Source of the DNA: Fibrobacterota bacterium
GTDB taxonomy: Bacteria > Fibrobacterota > Fibrobacteria > UBA5070
NCBI GenBank assembly: GCA_016715065.1
Contig: JADKBN010000029.1
Coordinates: 558,001-622,000 of the forward strand
DNA length: 64,000 bases
Direction: 5' to 3'
Positions 60,220-64,000 of this stretch are shown here, in pieces (positions within the stretch are counted from its first letter, which is position 1; each line of letters starts with the position of its first letter). The notes under the pieces are model-generated. The model was not told the DNA's origin, ran no database searches, and worked only from the letters and a program-made list of their open reading frames with translations. Both the position numbers and the translations under genes were made by a program.

Positions 60220-61569
60220 ATGTTGATTGCATCCATTCTTGCCATGGGCGCGGGGAATCTGTTTTCCCAGCAGCCATCGGATTCCGTGCCGGTGTTGGAT
60301 TCGGTTCCCCGTCCCGCCTACTTCATGCCCGTGATCCAGATCGTGGGTGCCAACGCGGCGATGGGAGCCTACAACAACTACGTGCGTCGTGCGCCCTATG
60401 CCGAGATCGATGCGGAAACGATCTGGCACAACATGTCCCACGAGTGGGTCTGGGACGACAACAATTTCGAAGTCAACCAGATCGGGCATCCCATCCAGGG
60501 TGGGATGTACTACTCCATCGCTCGCGCCAACGGCCATGGTTACTTTGGCGGCTTGGCGTATGTCACGCTGGGCAGCCTCCAGTGGGAATACTTCATGGAG
60601 ACCGAGCCTCCCGCCCTCAACGACCTGGCCACCACACGCATGGGTGGGGCGATGCTCGGCGAGGCAAGTTGGAGGTTGGCAGAATATGTCAGCGGAGAAT
60701 CCACAGGGGAGTCCACCGGGTGGCTGCGCAAATCCGGGGCGTTCCTGCTCAATCCGGTCTTTGGCATCGATCGGTTGCTGAACGGAACTCCCGTTAGGGC
60801 GCGGTCGCCCAAACAGCACAAAATGATGGGGCTCCATCTATCCACCAGCAGGGCCATCGGCAAAGGACTGATGCGATCCAAGGGCACGGCCAACGAGCCT
60901 GTCGCGCAGGTGCCGTTGGCCTCCACCAGCATCAGGCTGGCCCATGGCGACCCCTTCGAATCGAAAAAACCCTTCGACCATTTTTCGCTCAACATGGGTT
61001 TTTCCGTCCTGACAAATCCCGTCGCCAACATTTCCCTTCGTGGGCAGCTGTGGAAAACGGATCTGTTCGAGACCGATCGCACCCGGCATATTTTGGAAGT
61101 CACGCAGAACTACGACTATCTCAACAGCTCCATCTACCGGCTTTCCGCCAACAGCATGGGGCTCGAGTGGATGTCCGAACTGAAGTTTGGCGACAAGTGG
61201 AGGTTGTGGGGAAGAGTCCAGCCTGTGTTCATCGCCTTGGGAGCCGCCAGCACCGAGTATTACCTGAATGTGGAGCGCGATTACAACCTCGGGCTTGGGG
61301 GCGGTTGGAAGACGGCCCTTTCCATCCGCAAACCGCGCTTTGGAATGCTGACGGCCTTTTCCGATCGCTACTGGATCCATACCCAGTCCGGTGCGATGGG
61401 CGACGAGGTGATCGACATCCATTCCATCGAGATCCAAAAGGATGTCTACAAGGCACTGGGCATCGGGGTTTCCTACCACGTGTACGATCGGTTCGGGTAC
61501 TACGACGAATACCCCGATGTGAGCATCGTCAATCAGGAGTTCCGTGCGAACGTCACACTTACGCTTTAG
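60220..61569 (+). CDS. DUF3943 outer-membrane protein
   Basis: 449 residues with a signal peptide (MLIASILAMGAGNLFSQ). The DUF3943 core is visible as FEVNQIGHPIQGGMYYSIAR, GYFGGLAYVTLGSLQWEYFMET and PALNDLATTRMGGAMLGEASW. The remainder alternates in beta strands and ends in FRANVTLTL, consistent with a barrel. Function unknown. TATCGTATACT upstream may hold a -10. It overlaps the next gene by 26 bases. Confidence 0.82.
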   Translation: MLIASILAMGAGNLFSQQPSDSVPVLDSVPRPAYFMPVIQIVGANAAMGAYNNYVRRAPYAEIDAETIWHNMSHEWVWDDNNFEVNQIGHPIQGGMYYSIARANGHGYFGGLAYVTLGSLQWEYFMETEPPALNDLATTRMGGAMLGEASWRLAEYVSGESTGESTGWLRKSGAFLLNPVFGIDRLLNGTPVRARSPKQHKMMGLHLSTSRAIGKGLMRSKGTANEPVAQVPLASTSIRLAHGDPFESKKPFDHFSLNMGFSVLTNPVANISLRGQLWKTDLFETDRTRHILEVTQNYDYLNSSIYRLSANSMGLEWMSELKFGDKWRLWGRVQPVFIALGAASTEYYLNVERDYNLGLGGGWKTALSIRKPRFGMLTAFSDRYWIHTQSGAMGDEVIDIHSIEIQKDVYKALGIGVSYHVYDRFGYYDEYPDVSIVNQEFRANVTLTL

Positions 61570-62380
61570 GGTTTTCGCCGCGAGCCTCGCCCTCGCGTTG
61601 CTGGAGGGCCGTGCGGGATCCCATCGCGTCGCCCATTTGATCGAAGGTCCCGCGCGAGCGCTTGCCGACTCGATCCCTTCCAGGTTCACCCTGGTCAGCT
61701 GGAACACCCACAAGGAAATCAATGCTGGGTTCCTCTCCGATCTCGGTTCCCTGGTGGGCGCCAGCCGCGCCGATCTGGTGCTCTTGCAGGAGGCACGGGT
61801 GGATTCCAATCCTTCCGCGCTCCAGTCGGCCTTGTCCGACAGAATCTGGCATCTGTCCGCCAACCTTGCGGGGAATGGTGTCCAGTACGGCGTCCTCACC
61901 GCCTCCAGTGCTCTGCCTTTGGAGGCGACGCCGCTTCTTTCGAAAGCCGGTGAGCCGATCGCCCGCACGCGCAAGGCCTCCTTGGTGACCCGCTACCGGA
62001 TCGCACACGACACCCTTTGCGTGGCCAATGTGCACGCCCTGAACTTTTCTCCGCTCCTTTCCGGCTTCCGTGGCCAACTGTCAGATCTGTGCGACCGGTT
62101 GCGCGCGCACTCCGGCCCTCTGATCGTCGCGGGGGACTTCAACACCTGGAGCGATCGCAAGCAGAATCTGTCTGATTCCATCCTGGGATCCCTCGGATTG
62201 GTCCGGTTTGGTTTTGGTGATCAAAGCGCACGCCGGACTTCCAGGTTCGGGCATGCCCTGGACCATGTCTATTTCCATCCCGCCTATTTGGAAGTCGATT
62301 CCGCCAGCGTGCAAGTGCGCGATTCGATCGCGTCCTCCGACCACGTTCCGTTGGTGGTGCCCTTCAGGTTGAGGAGGTGA
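61544..62380 (+). CDS. Endonuclease/exonuclease/phosphatase family protein, exported
   Basis: 278 residues. A hydrophobic N-terminus (FAASLALALLEGRAG) suggests export. Catalytic EEP motifs in order: LVSWNTHKEINAG, LVLLQEAR, CVANVHALNF, LIVAGDFNTWSD, HALDHVYFHP and SSDHVPLVVPF. Such enzymes cut phosphodiesters or phosphoesters of nucleic acids, lipids or inositols; the substrate is not predictable. GTG start within the end of the DUF3943 gene, so the two are coupled. Confidence 0.85.
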   Translation: MRTSHLRFRVFAASLALALLEGRAGSHRVAHLIEGPARALADSIPSRFTLVSWNTHKEINAGFLSDLGSLVGASRADLVLLQEARVDSNPSALQSALSDRIWHLSANLAGNGVQYGVLTASSALPLEATPLLSKAGEPIARTRKASLVTRYRIAHDTLCVANVHALNFSPLLSGFRGQLSDLCDRLRAHSGPLIVAGDFNTWSDRKQNLSDSILGSLGLVRFGFGDQSARRTSRFGHALDHVYFHPAYLEVDSASVQVRDSIASSDHVPLVVPFRLRR

Positions 62381-62579
62381 GTCTTCTGGCGATCGGTGAC
62401 GCCACAAGCGTTTTCGACAACATTCCCGAGATCGATGATGGGATTCCTGAGAAATTCCGGAATCGGGAACGCCTCGGTCGGGCTCATGTAGTGTAGAGCT
62501 ATCTTCTTCAGAAGCCTCCGATGCCCTGCCAACCGTTCCTACGGCATCCTCGGAGCCGATTCATTCCAGGGAGATTCCC
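62381..62579. other. Non-coding gap before the FISUMP gene
   Basis: About 200 bases with a moderate AT increase. I see no gene, no terminator with T-run and no repeat seen elsewhere; it presumably holds the promoter of the FISUMP gene. Confidence 0.4.
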
Positions 62580-64000
62580 GTGTCCAATTGCTTCCGAATC
62601 GCATTTGTCTTTTCATTGTTTGTATTGGTCTCATCCGCATCCGCAGTTTCTCTGTCTGGTCGTGTGGTGACTACTGCCGCAGCACCGACCGGTGTACCGG
62701 GCGTGGTGGTTTCCCTTGCGGGACATTCTCTCACGGCACAAACGGATGCGAAAGGTGACTGGTCCATCACTGACGGATCGGGTGTCCTGCGACGGTCTCA
62801 GGAATCGGCCCAGACGGTGTCGGGACACCTCGTGGTCGAACGGGGCAGACTGAGGGTTTCGCTGCAGGGGCGGGATCTCGTTGGGCGGGGAGCCAGCTTC
62901 GGTCCTGCCGAAGTCTCGCTCCAACCCGGATCGGTGGCACGTGCGATGGAAAGCGTCCCGACCTCGCTGGTGTACTCGTTCAAAGGGAAGGTGTTCCTGC
63001 GGGATACCTTGACCGATCTCATTCAGTCAGGAATCGTTCGTGTGTTCGATACCACGGTCAATGCATCCATCACGCATGGCTATTTCGAAGACATTCGTGA
63101 CGGTCAGACCTACAGATTCGTGAAGATCGGTTCGCAGACGTGGATGGCGCAGAACCTGAACTTCAAGGGATCGGGAGGGGACAGTGGCTGGGCATACAAC
63201 AATCATTCCGATAGCGCAAAGAAATACGGTCGCCTGTACTCCTGGGCCAGCGCGATGGGACTACACGACTCCTGCAACACCAAGAATTGTGCCGCTCTGC
63301 CGGTATTGAAGCACCAGGGCATCTGCCCGGACCGTTGGAAAGTTCCGAGCATTGCCGAGTGGGAGTCCCTCTTCAAAGAGGTGGGAGGAATCTCTGTCGC
63401 AGGAAAGGCATTGAAGTCGAATGCGGGCTGGCTCTATTCAGGGAATGGAGTGGACGCCTACGGTTTCCGGGTTTTTCCCGCTGGCGTGCGCTACAGCGAC
63501 GACTCGAAGGTCAGCTTGGGCGTTCTTGCCAGTTTTTTGGTGGCCGAAGACGTGTCCGAAGACAATCAATTCACGCAGTGGCCCAAGTTCTTCGAACATT
63601 CTGATTATAGCTACGGTGGCGTGGCCAGGACCGCCAGCGAAAAGAGCGATGGGCGCTCGCTACGGTGTGTCAAAAATGACCTGTATGGTCGTCAGGACAC
63701 CACCCTCGCCTCGCTTGCTGTTTCAAAGCCGTTGTTAATGGCAAGATTCGTGAAATCCGTCCTGGCCTACCATGTTGTGGCGGATTCGACGGTAGATTCT
63801 GTGACGATCACAGCCGACGCGAGCGACCCGATCAACTCCAAGGTTTGGATCAATGGTGTCAATGGAAACTCGAACGTTGTTGTTCTGAACGAACCGGGCA
63901 AATCGACTCTGATCCGTGTTGTGGTGCATTCGACCGATGGCGACTCGCTGGAATACACGCTGAATGTATACCGCAAACCGGTTGTCGTTCTCGATAGCAT
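62580..64000 (+). CDS. Secreted FISUMP-domain protein with cadherin-like beta-sandwich (3' partial)
   Basis: Open to the window edge, at least 473 residues. Signal peptide (FRIAFVFSLFVLVSSASA). About residues 24-75 look like a carboxypeptidase-regulatory-like beta domain (GVPGVVVSLAGHSLTAQTDA). The FISUMP core runs about 175-365: FVKIGSQTWMAQNLNF, KKYGRLYSWASAMG, GICPDRWKVPSIAEWESL, AGWLYSGNGVDAYGFRVFPAG and GRSLRCVKN. A cadherin-like beta-sandwich follows (SVTITADASDP ... LEYTLNVYRK). FISUMP is characteristic of Fibrobacter surface proteins. GTG start with AGGGAGA upstream. It is less GC-rich than most of the window. Confidence 0.85.
   Translation, partial: MSNCFRIAFVFSLFVLVSSASAVSLSGRVVTTAAAPTGVPGVVVSLAGHSLTAQTDAKGDWSITDGSGVLRRSQESAQTVSGHLVVERGRLRVSLQGRDLVGRGASFGPAEVSLQPGSVARAMESVPTSLVYSFKGKVFLRDTLTDLIQSGIVRVFDTTVNASITHGYFEDIRDGQTYRFVKIGSQTWMAQNLNFKGSGGDSGWAYNNHSDSAKKYGRLYSWASAMGLHDSCNTKNCAALPVLKHQGICPDRWKVPSIAEWESLFKEVGGISVAGKALKSNAGWLYSGNGVDAYGFRVFPAGVRYSDDSKVSLGVLASFLVAEDVSEDNQFTQWPKFFEHSDYSYGGVARTASEKSDGRSLRCVKNDLYGRQDTTLASLAVSKPLLMARFVKSVLAYHVVADSTVDSVTITADASDPINSKVWINGVNGNSNVVVLNEPGKSTLIRVVVHSTDGDSLEYTLNVYRKPVVVLDS

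Noticed and set aside
1..64000. tRNA, rRNA, CRISPR arrays, transposases or phage genes
   Set aside because: I looked for T-loop motifs, regular spacer repeats and transposase motifs and found none.

Overview
The window reads as a GC-rich, Gram-negative chromosome segment, most likely from the Fibrobacterota. The best pointer is the gene running off the right edge. It combines a FISUMP-type domain (Fibrobacter succinogenes major paralogous domain) with a cadherin-like beta-sandwich. A beta-helix gene fragment, an Omp85-like barrel and a DUF3943 outer-membrane protein fit this. Protein identities rest on motifs I can read; no database search was possible.

Layout. 1-5.1 kb: molybdate transporter modABC, a hemolysin-III membrane protein and two molybdate-binding (Mop/TOBE) proteins. 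5.4-9.6 kb: an acetyltransferase, a GH130-type glycoside phosphorylase and a glycosyltransferase joined to a C-terminal toroid-like domain. 9.7-22.4 kb: nitrate assimilation, with a membrane-anchored Fe-S electron donor (DmsB-DmsC type), nitrate reductase NasA, a cytoplasmic NrtA/NasS-like protein, the nitrate ABC transporter nrtABCD and nitrite reductase nirBD. 22.5-34.4 kb: an Rrf2 regulator, a nitrate/nitrite transporter, respiratory nitrate reductase narGHJI, a second transporter, moaA, a hemerythrin and the Fe-S repair protein RIC. 34.5-38 kb: moaC, a mobA-moaD fusion, moaE, a nitrate-reductase-associated protein and moeA. 38-48.8 kb: a 1379-residue membrane protein, an 1838-residue alpha-2-macroglobulin lipoprotein and an ADP-ribosylglycohydrolase-like protein. 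49-64 kb: accessory and housekeeping genes (two acetyltransferases, Omp85-like protein, ruvB, purU, pepP, hslO, envelope proteins).

How it fits together. ModABC, the Mop proteins and the moa/mob/moe genes supply molybdenum cofactor to two nitrate reductases encoded beside them, one assimilatory and one respiratory. NirBD takes nitrite to ammonium. RIC, the hemerythrin and the Rrf2 protein plausibly handle the nitric oxide such metabolism makes. Each of the three assimilation units (nas, nrt, nir) has a sigma-54-type -24/-12 promoter or near match ahead of its first gene. Each also has TTGACAAT-like elements about 35-90 bp further upstream. This suggests one enhancer-driven nitrogen regulon.

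A caution. From about 9.6 to 24.4 kb nearly every gene is broken by one-base shifts, mostly lost bases in short runs, and a 47-base pure G/C tract sits at 14.9 kb. The next 39 kb has no such breaks. Low-quality consensus is the likelier cause, but real gene decay cannot be excluded from the sequence alone.
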